Part shown: positions 50,911 through 60,689 of the stretch, one piece after another
How positions within the stretch are numbered: the first letter of the stretch is position 1
Layout of the letters: each line of letters starts with the position of its first letter
Assembly: GCF_947494055.1 (NCBI RefSeq)
Contig: NZ_CANLTR010000006.1
Coordinates: forward strand, 124,001-188,000
Source of the DNA: an uncultured Jannaschia sp.
Lineage (GTDB): Bacteria; Pseudomonadota; Alphaproteobacteria; Rhodobacterales; Rhodobacteraceae
Direction of reading: 5' to 3'
DNA: 64,000 nucleotides
Notes under the pieces: model-generated
What the model was told of the DNA's origin: nothing
The model's input: only the letters and a program-made list of their open reading frames with translations
Databases searched by the model: none
Position numbers and translations under genes: made by a program

Positions 50911-52505
50911 AGCGCTTCGCGCAACTCTTCACCGCGCTGGACCAGACGACGAAGACGCTGGCCAAGACCGCCGCGCTCACCGCCTATTTCGAGGATGCGC
51001 CGGAGGCCGACCGGCTCTGGACCATCGCGCTGCTGTCCGGGCGGCGGCCGAAGCGGACGGTGAACGCCACCCGCCTCTCGGAATGGGCGGCGGAGGTGGC
51101 GGGCCTGCCGATGTGGCTCTTCAAGGCGAGCTACGACGTGGTCGGCGACCTGGCCGAGACCATCCACCTCGTCCTTCCCGAGGCGGAGGCGGCGCCGGAC
51201 CGGAGCCTCTCGGACTGGATCGCCGACATCCGCGCCCTCGCCGCACAGCCGGAGCCGGAGCGGAAGGCCTGGGTGCTCCGATCCTGGACCGAGCTCGACG
51301 GGGCGGAGCGCTTCGTCTTCAACAAGCTCATCACCGGCGGCTTCCGCGTGGGCGTGAGTCAGAAGCTGATGACCCGGTCGCTCGCGAAAGCCACCGGCAT
51401 CGAGGAGGCGGAGCTCGCCCATCGCCTGATGGGAAAGTGGACGCCCGAGACGACGAGCTATGTTGCGCTCATCACTGCGCCCGACCCCGAGGCCGATCTG
51501 AGCCGGCCCTACCCGTTCTGCCTTGCCTACGGGGTGGAGGGCGACCCGGCCGATCTCGGCCCCGCGGAGGACTGGATCGCGGAGTGGAAGTGGGACGGCA
51601 TCCGCGGGCAGCTCATCTTGCGTGGCGGGCAGCACCACCTCTGGAGCCGGGGGGAGGAACTGATGACCGACCGTTTCCCGGAATTCGCCCGCGCCGCCGA
51701 CTTCCTGCCCGACGGCACGGTGCTCGACGGCGAGATCCTCGCATGGGACGCGGAGACGCGGCGGCCGATGGGGTTCTCGGCGCTGCAGACGCGCATCGGG
51801 CGAAAGACGGTGTCGAAGAAGGTGCTGGCCGACGCACCGGTGATCCTGCGCGCCTACGACCTGCTGGAGGAGGATGGCGTCGACCTCCGGGCCCTGCCTT
51901 TCGCCGAGCGTCGCGCGCGGCTGGTCGGGCGGATCGCCGACCTGCCTGCTGATGCGCCGGTCGCACTCTCCCCGGTGGTGGACTTCGCGGACTGGGACAC
52001 GCTTGGCCCCATTCGGGAGACCGCGCGGGAGGCGCAGGCCGAAGGCTTGATGCTGAAGCGCAAGGGTTCGCCCTACCATGTCGGCCGCAAGAAGGGCGAT
52101 TGGTGGAAGTGGAAACTGGACCCACTCACCATCGACGCGGTGATGGTCTACGCGCAGGCCGGGCACGGACGACGCGCGAACCTCTACACCGATTTCACCT
52201 TCGCGGTCTGGAAGGAGGACGAGCTCGTCCCCTTCACCAAGGCCTATTCCGGCCTGACCGATGCCGAGTTCCGCCGCATCACCCACTGGGTCCGCCGCAA
52301 CACGCTGGCGCGGTTCGGACCCGTGCGACAGGTTCCGCCGGAGCATGTCTTCGAAATCGGGTTCGAGGGCATCCAGAAGTCGACGCGCCACAAGTCGGGC
52401 GTGGCGCTGCGGTTCCCGCGGATGCTGCGCTGGCGCGACGACAAGCCCGTGGCGGAGGCCAACACCCATGCGGACCTGCTGCAGATGCTGGAGCAATACG
52501 GGTGA
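50907..52505 (+). CDS. ATP-dependent DNA ligase (exonuclease-associated type)
   Basis: A 532-aa ligase. An N-terminal helical DNA-binding domain covers about residues 1-190. The adenylation motif is WKWDGIRGQ, with the AMP-accepting Lys about 228. Other nucleotidyltransferase motifs are DGTVLDGEILAWD, EGLMLKRKGSPYHVGRK and WWKWKLDPLTIDAV. An OB-fold follows. It would seal nicks with ATP, together with the exonuclease two genes upstream. The Lhr-type helicase that often completes this set is not present; the next gene is on the other strand. Confidence 0.93.
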   Translation: MKRFAQLFTALDQTTKTLAKTAALTAYFEDAPEADRLWTIALLSGRRPKRTVNATRLSEWAAEVAGLPMWLFKASYDVVGDLAETIHLVLPEAEAAPDRSLSDWIADIRALAAQPEPERKAWVLRSWTELDGAERFVFNKLITGGFRVGVSQKLMTRSLAKATGIEEAELAHRLMGKWTPETTSYVALITAPDPEADLSRPYPFCLAYGVEGDPADLGPAEDWIAEWKWDGIRGQLILRGGQHHLWSRGEELMTDRFPEFARAADFLPDGTVLDGEILAWDAETRRPMGFSALQTRIGRKTVSKKVLADAPVILRAYDLLEEDGVDLRALPFAERRARLVGRIADLPADAPVALSPVVDFADWDTLGPIRETAREAQAEGLMLKRKGSPYHVGRKKGDWWKWKLDPLTIDAVMVYAQAGHGRRANLYTDFTFAVWKEDELVPFTKAYSGLTDAEFRRITHWVRRNTLARFGPVRQVPPEHVFEIGFEGIQKSTRHKSGVALRFPRMLRWRDDKPVAEANTHADLLQMLEQYG

Positions 52506-52640
52506 GGCGAAGCGGCCGAAGAGCACCTCCGCGCTCGATCACTGACTCGCTCGCCACGCTACCCTCTCAGAAAGACGGGTGACGCCACTTCGACAGGGTC
52601 GAAACGGCACCGAAGTCATACCGCAATCGTCAGACCGGCT

Positions 52641-52674
52641 CCGAGCCTGCACGACGATTCCGTCGTAGCCTCGG
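52641..52674. terminator. hairpin between ligase and amidotransferase-like genes
   Basis: An inner perfect stem ACGACG-ATTC-CGTCGT (52651-52666) is extended by an outer CCGAG/CTCGG pairing (52641-52645 with 52670-52674). A second small stem GGGCGG-AA-CCGCCC (52678-52691) touches the stop of the minus-strand gene. It probably ends both convergent transcripts. The rest of 52506-52640 shows nothing clear. Confidence 0.45.
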
Positions 52675-52690
52675 ATCGGGCGGAACCGCC

Positions 52691-53464
52691 CTACGCGGTC
52701 TTTCGCAGCGGCGCCTGCCGACCGGCCCGCCAGGCGCGGCAGGCATCGCCGAACGCCTCGAAGAGGGGCCGCGAAACCGGGTCGCAGGCGGCGTTCCATT
52801 CGGGGTGCCACTGCACCGCGAGCGCGAAACCCGACGCACCTTCGATGTCGATGGCCTCGGGCGTGCCGTCGGGGGCGCGTCCGTCGATGACGACGCGGGG
52901 GCCGGGCTCGTCGATCCCCTGCCCGTGCAGCGTGTTCGTCATCACCTTCGCCGATCCCATCAGCCGCGCGAATGGCCCGCCGACGGTGAAGGTCACCTCG
53001 TGGCGCAGCGCGAACTTCTCCTCGATCGTCCCGTCGGGCGGCATACGGTGGTTCTCGCGACCCGGCAGCTCGCGGATCTCGGGGTGGAGCGTCGAGCCGA
53101 AGGCGACGGCGACTTCCTGGAACCCGCGGCAGAGGCCGAGGACCGGTTGCCCGCGCTCCACCGCCGCGCGGATGAGGGGCAGCGCGACCCGGTCGCGATC
53201 ACGGTCGAACGCGCCGTGCGCCTCCGTCTCGGAATGGCCGTATTCCTCGGGATGGACGTTCGGGCGACCTCCGGTGAAGAGGAAGCCGTCGAAGGCCTCG
53301 AGCAATTCGTCGACATCCGCGACCTCAGGGTCGGCGGGGAAACAGACCGCCATGCAATCGGAGACCTTCGCCACCGCCTCGGTGTTCATCGTCCCGTTCG
53401 CATGGGCGGGATACTGGTCGTTGATCAGGATGTTGTTCGAGATGATGCCGACGATCGGACGCAT
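52691..53464 (-). CDS. class-I glutamine-amidotransferase-like hydrolase (PuuD type)
   Basis: A 257-aa protein of the gamma-glutamyl-gamma-aminobutyrate hydrolase (PuuD) family, which cleaves gamma-glutamyl amides in polyamine breakdown. The nucleophile Cys is in VLGLCRGFQEVAVAFGS (about residue 110). The His/Glu pair is in AVQWHPEWN (about 225). GFLFTGGRPNVHPEEYG is the family glycine loop. ATG 53464 follows GGAGG. It is a single gene; the substrate is not certain. Confidence 0.9.
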   Translation of the reverse strand: MRPIVGIISNNILINDQYPAHANGTMNTEAVAKVSDCMAVCFPADPEVADVDELLEAFDGFLFTGGRPNVHPEEYGHSETEAHGAFDRDRDRVALPLIRAAVERGQPVLGLCRGFQEVAVAFGSTLHPEIRELPGRENHRMPPDGTIEEKFALRHEVTFTVGGPFARLMGSAKVMTNTLHGQGIDEPGPRVVIDGRAPDGTPEAIDIEGASGFALAVQWHPEWNAACDPVSRPLFEAFGDACRAWRAGRQAPLRKTA

Positions 53465-53557
53465 GAAGATCCTCCGGTTCTTGCGAACATAGCGGTCATG
53501 CGGCATCCGCGAAAGGCGCCGGCGGGCACAGGCCCGGCGGCGCTGCCGCACAGAGCG

Positions 53558-53986
53558 TCACGCCTCGCCGGTGAGCCCGGCCTTCTCGAGCCCGGAGAGA
53601 CCGGCCTCCACGTCGTTGTCGGAGGTGTCGCCGGTGACGCCGATCGCGCCGATCACGACACCCTTGTTGTCGCGCACGAGGATGCCGCCCGGAACCGGCA
53701 CCACGCGGCCGTCGAAGGCCCCGTTCATCGCGGCCATGAAATAGGCCTGGCTTTCCGCCCGCTCCATCTGCGCGCGGCCCGCCATGCCCAGCATGACCGC
53801 GCCGTAGGCTTTGCCGAAGGCGATCTGGAACCGGCCCGGCGACGCACCGTCCTGCCGCTCGAACGCCTTCACGTGGCCGCCCGCGTCGAGCACGACGACC
53901 GTGAGCGGCTTCAGCGACATCTCGGCCCCCTTGTCGAAGGTGCCCTTGATGATCTGGCGCGCGCGACGCAGGTTGATCTCGTTCAT
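53558..53986 (-). CDS. GlcG/HbpS family protein
   Basis: A 142-aa protein of the GlcG/HbpS (DUF336) family. Members include the heme-binding HbpS and GlcG of glycolate operons. Features are LTVVVLDAGGHVKAFERQDGASPGRFQIAFGKAYGAVMLG and GGILVRDNKGVVIGAIGVTGDTSDNDVEAG. No signal peptide, so it is probably cytoplasmic. ATG 53986 has AAGGAG six bases upstream. It is last in the malate synthase operon (glcB, methyltransferase-like gene, this gene), which recalls E. coli glcGB. Confidence 0.9.
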   Translation of the reverse strand: MNEINLRRARQIIKGTFDKGAEMSLKPLTVVVLDAGGHVKAFERQDGASPGRFQIAFGKAYGAVMLGMAGRAQMERAESQAYFMAAMNGAFDGRVVPVPGGILVRDNKGVVIGAIGVTGDTSDNDVEAGLSGLEKAGLTGEA

Positions 53987-54024
53987 TTCTTTCTCCTTAG
54001 TGATAGGTTCGCGCGACCCGCCGC

Positions 54025-54471
54025 CTACCAGCGACGCGTCGCGTCGAGATAGCGGTCCGCATCGGCCCCGAACGCAGCCCGCAGGTCGCTCTCCTCGCCG
54101 CGGATGAAGCGCTGCGTGACGATCACCGGGAAGATCGCGGCGCAGAGCAGCGCCGACACGGTGCCGAGGACGGCGCCAAAGCCCACGAGCATGAGGGCCA
54201 TGCCGGTATAGATCGGGTTCCGGTTGATGCGGAACGGACCTTCCACGATCAGATGCGCGGGGGTTTCCCGTGGCTCGATCGTGGTTCGGTGCCGCCGGAA
54301 CTTCAGCGCCGCCCAGCTCACGAGCCCGAGACCGGCCGCGACGAGGAACCAGCCGATCCGATCCGCCGCGAACCCCCGGATGGGAAGGAGCCAGGCCGCG
54401 ATGCATTGCAGACCCAGAGTTCCCGCGGCCCAGACGAGCGGGAGATCCGGAAAGTCCCGGCGGATCGACAT
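54025..54471 (-). CDS. isoprenylcysteine carboxyl methyltransferase-like membrane protein
   Basis: A 148-aa inner-membrane protein with about four helices. The ICMT/PEMT signature is PAHLIVEGPFRINRNPIYTGMALMLVG (about residues 72-98), where the SAM-binding loop lies, and ESDLRAAFGADADRYLDATRRW closes the chain. Bacterial members methylate unknown acceptors. It starts 7 bases after malate synthase ends and so is co-transcribed. Why it sits in a glyoxylate operon is not clear. Confidence 0.87.
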   Translation of the reverse strand: MSIRRDFPDLPLVWAAGTLGLQCIAAWLLPIRGFAADRIGWFLVAAGLGLVSWAALKFRRHRTTIEPRETPAHLIVEGPFRINRNPIYTGMALMLVGFGAVLGTVSALLCAAIFPVIVTQRFIRGEESDLRAAFGADADRYLDATRRW

Positions 54472-54478
54472 GGCCGTC

Positions 54479-56656
54479 CTATTGCGCCTTCAGCTCCAGC
54501 CGCCGCCGGTGCAGGACAGGCTCGGTATAGCCCGACGGCTGCACCCGCCCCTCGAAGACCAGATCCTGCGCCGCGCGGTAGGCCACGCTGTCGAAGTCCG
54601 GCGCCATCGGCCTGTAGCCCTGCGTGCCCGCGTTCTGCGCGTCGACCTTGGCGGCCATCTTGCGCATCGCCGCGTCTACCCGCTCGCGGGAGACGATGCC
54701 GTGATGCAACCAGTTCGCCAGCGCCTGGCTGGAGATGCGGCAGGTCGCGCGGTCCTCCATCAGGCCCACATCGTTGATGTCGGGCACCTTGGAGCAACCG
54801 ATCCCGGCATCGATCCAGCGGACGACGTAACCGAGGATGCCCTGCGCGTTGTTCTCGATCTCGGCGTCGAGTTCCGCATCCGAGAGGTTGCGACCGTGCA
54901 TGACGGGGATCGTCAGAAGGTCGTCGAGCGTGCCCCGCGGCCCGCCCCGCGCCAGATCGTCCTGCCGCGCCATCACGTCGACCTCGTGGTAATGCGTCGC
55001 GTGCAGCGTCGCCGCCGTCGGCGACGGCACCCAGGCGCAGGTCGCGCCGGCCTCGGGGTGGCCGGATTTCTGCGCCAGCATGTCGGCCATCCGGTCGGGC
55101 ATCGCCCACATCCCCTTGCCGATCTGCGCCCGGCCCTTCAGCCCGCAGGCGAGGCCGATATCGACGTTGCGATCCTCGTAGGCCTCGATCCAGGGCGTCG
55201 TCTTCATCTCGCCCTTGGGCAGCATCGGACCGGCTTCCATCGAGGTGTGGATCTCGTCGCCGGTGCGGTCGAGGAAGCCCGTGTTGATGAAGGCCACCCG
55301 GTCCTTCGCCGCACGGATGCATTCCTTGAGATTCACCGAGGTCCGCCGTTCCTCGTCCATGATACCGAGCTTCACCGTGTTCGCGGGCAGGCCCAGCAGA
55401 CGTTCGACGCGGGTGAAGATCGTGTCGGCGAAGGCGACCTCCTCAGGGCCGTGCAGCTTGGGCTTCACGACGTAGACGGAACCGGTGACGGAGTTCCGCA
55501 GCCCTTCGGCCTTCTTCAGGTCGTGCATGGCGATCAGCGTGGTGATCGCGGCATCCATCAGCCCCTCGGGGATCTCCATCCCGCCGTCCATCAGGATCGC
55601 GGGATTGGTCATCAGGTGGCCGACATTGCGGATCAGCATGAGCGCGCGGCCCTTTACCGTCCGGACGCTGCCATCCGGCGCATTGAACTCCATGTCGGGA
55701 TTGAGCGCGCGGGTGAAGGTGGTGCCGCCCTTGGTCACCTCCTCGGTCAGGTCGCCGCGCATGAGGCCAAGCCAGTTCCGGTAGGCCAGCACCTTGTCCT
55801 CGGCGTCGACGCAGGCGACGGAATCCTCGCAATCCATGATCGCGGAGATCGCGCTTTCCAGATGGATCGCGTCGAGCCCCATCGGGTCGGTCTTGCCGAT
55901 CGCCCCGTCCCGCGCCAGCACCAGCACGATGCCGAGGCCGTTGTTGCGCAGCAGGACCCGCACCGTCTCGCCGTCGCGCACCCAGCCGCGATAGGCGTCC
56001 GGATCGGCCAGTTCGTGCCCGCCGGGCTGTCCTTCCGTCCAGAACCGCGCCTCGGCGGTTTCCACGGTGAGGTGCCCGTCGGTCAGATCGAGGCCCTTCA
56101 CGTCGCCCCAGGATCCGTGCGCCAGCGGGACGGCGCGATCGAGGAACGCCTTGCCCCAGCCGATAACCCGCTCGCCCCGGGCCGGATCGTAGCCGCCGCC
56201 TTCGGGCAGGTCGCCGATCGCGTCCGTGCCGTAAAGCGCGTCATAGAGATTGCCCCAGCGCGCATTCGCGGCGTTCAGCGCGTAGCGGGCATTGGTGATC
56301 GGCACGACGAGCTGCGGCCCGGGCATCGAGGCGATCTCGGGATCGGTGTCGGCGGTGCCGATGACGAAGTCGCCGCCCTCGGGAACGAGGTAGCCGATTT
56401 CCTCGAGGAAGGCGCGGTACTCGGCGGCGTCGAGTTCCTGTCCCTTCCGCTCGCGATGCCAAGCGTCGATCCGCTCCTGCATCCGGTCGCGGGTCGCCAG
56501 CAATTCGGCGTTGCGGGGCGCGAGGTCGGTCACGAGGTCGGCGAAACCGTTCCAGAACGTCTCGGCATCGATCCCCGTGCCCGGAAGGGCCTCGGTCTCA
56601 ATGAAGGTCGCGAGCTCGGGCGCGACGCTCAGGGTTGATTTCTCGATGCGCGACAT
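54479..56656 (-). CDS. glcB: malate synthase G
   Basis: A 725-aa monomeric enzyme that joins glyoxylate and acetyl-CoA to malate. The long G-type form has an inserted alpha/beta domain (about 130-300). Catalytic and Mg motifs are visible: [75 protein letters not shown] and [25 protein letters not shown] precedes the ATG at 56656. It allows growth on C2 compounds such as acetate or glycolate. The first of three genes with the ICMT-like and GlcG-like genes. Confidence 0.97.
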   Translation of the reverse strand: MSRIEKSTLSVAPELATFIETEALPGTGIDAETFWNGFADLVTDLAPRNAELLATRDRMQERIDAWHRERKGQELDAAEYRAFLEEIGYLVPEGGDFVIGTADTDPEIASMPGPQLVVPITNARYALNAANARWGNLYDALYGTDAIGDLPEGGGYDPARGERVIGWGKAFLDRAVPLAHGSWGDVKGLDLTDGHLTVETAEARFWTEGQPGGHELADPDAYRGWVRDGETVRVLLRNNGLGIVLVLARDGAIGKTDPMGLDAIHLESAISAIMDCEDSVACVDAEDKVLAYRNWLGLMRGDLTEEVTKGGTTFTRALNPDMEFNAPDGSVRTVKGRALMLIRNVGHLMTNPAILMDGGMEIPEGLMDAAITTLIAMHDLKKAEGLRNSVTGSVYVVKPKLHGPEEVAFADTIFTRVERLLGLPANTVKLGIMDEERRTSVNLKECIRAAKDRVAFINTGFLDRTGDEIHTSMEAGPMLPKGEMKTTPWIEAYEDRNVDIGLACGLKGRAQIGKGMWAMPDRMADMLAQKSGHPEAGATCAWVPSPTAATLHATHYHEVDVMARQDDLARGGPRGTLDDLLTIPVMHGRNLSDAELDAEIENNAQGILGYVVRWIDAGIGCSKVPDINDVGLMEDRATCRISSQALANWLHHGIVSRERVDAAMRKMAAKVDAQNAGTQGYRPMAPDFDSVAYRAAQDLVFEGRVQPSGYTEPVLHRRRLELKAQ

Positions 56657-56738
56657 GATGCCTCCCGGTTCGGTTTCGGCGCGACGCTTAGCCCTTGGGC
56701 GCAGGGCGAGCAACCAGAACGCGCTGTACAGGCGACGC

Positions 56739-56897
56739 TCAGGCCTTGCCCGACCCTGCCGCTCCCTCGCGGCACCGGCGGGAGCAATAGCGGACCGCGT
56801 CCCAGTCCTTCGCCCATTTGCGACGCCACGCGAAGGGCCGCCCGCAGCGGGCGCAGACCTTGGTTGGCAGATCGCCCTTCCGCACCATCTTGGCCAT
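56739..56897 (-). CDS. DUF2256 zinc-ribbon-like small protein
   Basis: A 52-aa protein of the DUF2256 family of unknown function. It has the pattern [32 protein letters not shown]: a CxxC and a CxxxC that probably bind zinc, with aromatic residues between. GGGAGG precedes ATG 56897. It is on the same strand as glcB, 82 bases upstream, but an operon link is not certain. It is divergent from pepN. Confidence 0.9.
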   Translation of the reverse strand: MAKMVRKGDLPTKVCARCGRPFAWRRKWAKDWDAVRYCSRRCREGAAGSGKA

Positions 56898-57009
56898 GAT
56901 ACCTCCCTGCCCATGCCGACCGCCATCTAGCGGCACGGGGTCGCGCGGACAGGGGCTGGCCACCGGCTTGCGCCGGGCCTAGCGTCCGGCCGTCACGAAG
57001 GAGAATGCA

Positions 57010-59550
57010 ATGCGCGACGCCGCCCCCGCCCAGGACAACCGGGTTCATTTGAAGGATTACGCCCCGGCCGCGGTGACCGTCACCCATGTCGACCTGCATT
57101 TCCGCCTCGACCCGCTCGCGACGCGGGTGCAGGCGCGGCTGTCCTGCGAGCGGCGGGGACCGGGCGACATGGTGCTCGACGGCGAGGCGCTGGAGACGAT
57201 CACGGTCCTCGTGGATGGCGTCGATCCGGGCGACCGCATGCGGATCGAGGGCGACCGGATGATCCTGACGGACATGCCCGACTCGTTCCTTCTCGAGACG
57301 GAGGTGCAGATCGCGCCGGAACGGAACACGACGCTGACCGGCCTCTACATGTCGAACGGCATGTACTGCACCCAATGCGAGGCGGAGGGGTTCCGCCGCA
57401 TCACCTGGATGCTGGACCGGCCCGACGTCATGGCGACTTACGACGTTGAGATCGAGGCCGACCTGCCGGTGCTGCTCTCGAATGGCGACGAGCTTCAGCC
57501 GGGAAGCTGGCGCGACCCCTGGCCGAAGCCCACCTACCTCTTCGCGCTGGTCGCGGGGAACCTCGTCGCGACCTCCGACCGCTTCACCACGATGGATGGC
57601 CGGGAGGTCGCGCTCAACGTCTGGGTTCGACCCGGCGACGAGGGGCGCACGGCCTACGCGATGGACAGCCTGAAGCGCTCGATGGCCTGGGACGAGCGCG
57701 TCTACGGCCGGGCCTACGACCTGTCGGTGTTCAACATCGTCGCGGTCGACGACTTCAACATGGGCGCGATGGAGAACAAGGGACTCAACGTCTTCAACTC
57801 CCGCTACGTGCTGGCCTCGCCCGAGACGGCGACCGACGCGGATTACGCCAATATCGAGCGCATCGTCGCGCACGAATACTTCCACAACTGGACCGGCAAC
57901 CGCATCACCTGCCGCGACTGGTTCCAGCTCTGCCTGAAGGAAGGCTTGACCGTCTTCCGCGACCAGCAGTTCAGCCAGGACGAGCGCGGCTACGCGGTGC
58001 AGCGGATCGGCGACGTGATGAACCTGCGCGCGCGGCAATTCCGCGAGGATGCCGGCCCCCTCGCCCATCCCGTCCGGCCCGAGAGCTTCGTGGAGATCAA
58101 CAACTTCTACACAGCCACCGTCTACGAGAAGGGTGCCGAGGTGATCGGCATGCTCAGGCGTCTCGTGGGCGACGACGGCTATGCCGCGGGCGTCGCCCTC
58201 TATTTCGAGCGCCATGACGGCGAGGCCTGCACGATCGAGGACTGGCTCGCCTGCTTCGAGGAGGCCGGCGACCGTGACCTGATGCAGTTCAAGCTCTGGT
58301 ACAGCCAGGCCGGCACACCCCGCGTGGCAGTAACGGAGAGCTTCAACGACGGCACCTATCGCATTGACCTGAAACAGACCGTTCCCGACACGCCGGGTCA
58401 GACCGACAAGGCGCCGATGCATGTTCCGCTGGCCTTCGGCCTGCTCGACCGGGAGGGCGCGGAAATCCGGGAAACCGAGGTCTTCGAGTTGCGGGAGGCG
58501 GAAGCGTCGATGACCTTCGATCTGCCCGAGCGCCCGGTCCTGTCGATGCTGCGCGGCTTCTCCGCTCCGGTCATCCTCGAGTTCGAGCAGTCCGACGCGG
58601 ACCGTCTTACGCTGCTGGCGCACGACACGGCGCCCTTCACGCTCTGGGAGTCGGGGCGCGCGTTGGCCAAGGATCGGTTGATGCGGGCGCTGACCGAAGA
58701 GGCCGGGTTCGACGCGGCGTGGCTCGACGCGGTGGCCGCGGTGACGACGGATGCCGAGGCCGCCCCGGCCTTCCGCGCGCTCAATCTCTCGCTGCCCTCC
58801 GAGGACGACCTTGCCGGGTCGCTGCACAATGCGGGCTACGTGCCGGACCCGGACCGGATCTACGCCGTCCGCCGGGCCGCGCAACTGGCGGTCGCGGAGC
58901 GTCTGGCGGACGACCTTCCGGCCCTGCGGGACACGATGGCCGTCCCCGGCACCTACGATCCGCGCGCCGAGGATGCCGGTCGCCGGTCCCTCGGCGCGGC
59001 GCTCCTGCGCCTGCAAACGTATCTCGACGGCGGCAAGGCCGCGCGTGTCGCCTACGACGCTGCCGACAACATGACCGACCGGATGTCGGCCTTCGTCTGT
59101 TTGCTCGAAGCCGGCGACGAGAGCGTGGCGGGCCGTTTCGAGGCGGATTGGCGTCACGACCGGCTGGTCATGGACAAGTGGTTCATGGCGCAGGTCGCCC
59201 ATGCCGCGCCGCGCGACGCGGTCGGCACGGCCGAACGGCTGATGACCCATCCCGACTTCGACGGACGGAACCCGAACCGCCTGCGCGCCGTCATCGGCGG
59301 GCTGACGGGCGGCAATCCGGCGGGGTTCCACGCCGCCGACGGCTCGGGCTATGCCTTCCTCGCCGACTGGCTCCTGCGCGTCGACGGCGCCAATCCGCAG
59401 CTTTCCGCGCGCATGTCGCAGGCCTTCGACGGCTGGACCCGCTACGACGCCGACCGTCAGGCGCTGATGTGCGGCGCGCTCGAGCGCATCGCCGCGACCG
59501 ACGGGCTAAGCCGCGACCTGTCGGAGATGGTGGAGCGGATGCTGGGCTGA
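57010..59550 (+). CDS. pepN: aminopeptidase N
   Basis: An 846-aa M1-family zinc aminopeptidase in the cytoplasm that degrades peptides from the N-terminus. The exopeptidase motif is MGAMENKGLN (about residue 250). The zinc site is HEYFHNWTGNRITCRDW (about 287) with the third ligand in LKEGLTVFRDQ (Glu about 310). YTATVYEKGAEVIGML contains the transition-state Tyr. Length and domain order match E. coli PepN. GAAGGAG precedes the ATG. Confidence 0.96.
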   Translation: MRDAAPAQDNRVHLKDYAPAAVTVTHVDLHFRLDPLATRVQARLSCERRGPGDMVLDGEALETITVLVDGVDPGDRMRIEGDRMILTDMPDSFLLETEVQIAPERNTTLTGLYMSNGMYCTQCEAEGFRRITWMLDRPDVMATYDVEIEADLPVLLSNGDELQPGSWRDPWPKPTYLFALVAGNLVATSDRFTTMDGREVALNVWVRPGDEGRTAYAMDSLKRSMAWDERVYGRAYDLSVFNIVAVDDFNMGAMENKGLNVFNSRYVLASPETATDADYANIERIVAHEYFHNWTGNRITCRDWFQLCLKEGLTVFRDQQFSQDERGYAVQRIGDVMNLRARQFREDAGPLAHPVRPESFVEINNFYTATVYEKGAEVIGMLRRLVGDDGYAAGVALYFERHDGEACTIEDWLACFEEAGDRDLMQFKLWYSQAGTPRVAVTESFNDGTYRIDLKQTVPDTPGQTDKAPMHVPLAFGLLDREGAEIRETEVFELREAEASMTFDLPERPVLSMLRGFSAPVILEFEQSDADRLTLLAHDTAPFTLWESGRALAKDRLMRALTEEAGFDAAWLDAVAAVTTDAEAAPAFRALNLSLPSEDDLAGSLHNAGYVPDPDRIYAVRRAAQLAVAERLADDLPALRDTMAVPGTYDPRAEDAGRRSLGAALLRLQTYLDGGKAARVAYDAADNMTDRMSAFVCLLEAGDESVAGRFEADWRHDRLVMDKWFMAQVAHAAPRDAVGTAERLMTHPDFDGRNPNRLRAVIGGLTGGNPAGFHAADGSGYAFLADWLLRVDGANPQLSARMSQAFDGWTRYDADRQALMCGALERIAATDGLSRDLSEMVERMLG

Positions 59551-59565
59551 AGCGGCGGGATCGTA

Positions 59566-59578
59566 CCGTTACGAACGG
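59566..59578. promoter_or_regulatory. small inverted repeat between pepN and the acyltransferase gene
   Basis: CCGTT-ACG-AACGG, a perfect 5-bp inverted repeat 15 bases after pepN. A half copy (CCGTTACGG) lies near 59667-59675 just before the next start. Possible operator or weak terminator. Confidence 0.25.
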
Positions 59579-59681
59579 GTTCTTAATTTCGCGTGGATTT
59601 GTCCGTGGCCTGCCTATATTTCCGCGCAAGACCATCAGGTCCGTCACGGGCCCGACATCCACGACCGTTACGGACAAGCAC

Positions 59682-60554
59682 ATGCGCGACCGCCTCGACC
59701 CCATGATCGCCGAACGGGCGCCCTGGCTGTCCCGCGGTTCGGTCGCCGCGCGCGCGGCGCGTATCGTTCTCGACCGGTTGCTGGCCTACGAGCGGACGGT
59801 CGAGATCGGGACGCATTACGTCGACCTCCCCGTCGACCGGATCATGGCCGACCTCGCGCGCCGCATCGCGCGCCGGGTGACGGCGACCGGGCTGGAAAAC
59901 ATTCCGGCGACCGGATCTGCCCTCGTTGTGGCCAACCACCCGACGGGCATCGCCGACGGGATCATCCTTCAGGACCTGCTCGTGCGGCGGCGGTCGGATG
60001 CGTTCATCTACGCCAACAGCGACATCATCCGCGTCCTGCCGCAATTTGCGGACCTCATCGTTCCGGTCGAATGGCGTCCCGAGTTGCGGACCGTCACCAA
60101 GACGCGGGAGACGATGGCCCTGACCCGCACCGCCTTCGAGAAGGGGCGGATCGGCGTGATCTTTCCCTCCGGACGGCTGGCCAAGCGACGCGGTCTGCGG
60201 CTGCACGAACGGCCCTGGATGGCCTCGGCCGCGATGATCGCCCGCAAGTTCGAGCTGCCGGTGATTCCCGTGCATATCCGCGCGCGGAACTCGGCGATGT
60301 TTTACGCCTTCGACGCGATCCACCCGACGCTGCGCGACATCACCCTGTTCCACGAGACGCTGAACAAGGACGTGCAGCCCTACCACATCACCTTCGGACG
60401 CCCGATCGACGGCGCCGCGCTGCCGAAGGACGCCGCTGCGGGGATCGAGATGCTGCGAGATGCGACCCTGCGCCTCGGATCGGAACGTCACGGCGAGATC
60501 AAGCTGACCGATACCCGCCCGGCGGGCCGCCTGCGGGGGCCCCGCACGGCCTGA
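59682..60554 (+). CDS. 1-acyl-glycerol-3-phosphate acyltransferase-like protein (PlsC family)
   Basis: A 290-aa acyltransferase of the LPLAT superfamily. The catalytic His/Asp motif is VVANHPTGIADGIIL (about residues 83-97; the family HX4D is here spaced as HPTGIAD). The later motif FPSGRLAKRRGLRLHERPWM (about 163) and PVIPVHIRARN are also family features. It would acylate a lysophospholipid or related acceptor at the inner membrane. ATG 59682 has only a weak ribosome site; ATG 59703 is an alternative. There is one gene only; the next lies 231 bases away. Confidence 0.88.
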   Translation: MRDRLDPMIAERAPWLSRGSVAARAARIVLDRLLAYERTVEIGTHYVDLPVDRIMADLARRIARRVTATGLENIPATGSALVVANHPTGIADGIILQDLLVRRRSDAFIYANSDIIRVLPQFADLIVPVEWRPELRTVTKTRETMALTRTAFEKGRIGVIFPSGRLAKRRGLRLHERPWMASAAMIARKFELPVIPVHIRARNSAMFYAFDAIHPTLRDITLFHETLNKDVQPYHITFGRPIDGAALPKDAAAGIEMLRDATLRLGSERHGEIKLTDTRPAGRLRGPRTA

Positions 60555-60689
60555 TCCGACTTCGGCGGGTCGTCGTTGATTGCCCTCTCCCGAGGCGGAT
60601 TCCGGACTGACCCGCTCGACCCTCGATCGACCTGTCGGGCCAGGTCCGGAGGACTTTGCCTCAATTCGGAACGAAGCGGGCAAACCGCC

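Noticed and set aside
56629-59331. 900-codon minus-strand open frame
   Set aside because: Antisense shadow of pepN.
59608-59633. Fourth copy of the dispersed repeat (TATATTTCCGCGCAAG)
   Set aside because: It matches only part of the core, has no hairpin and lies upstream of a gene rather than at a gene end.
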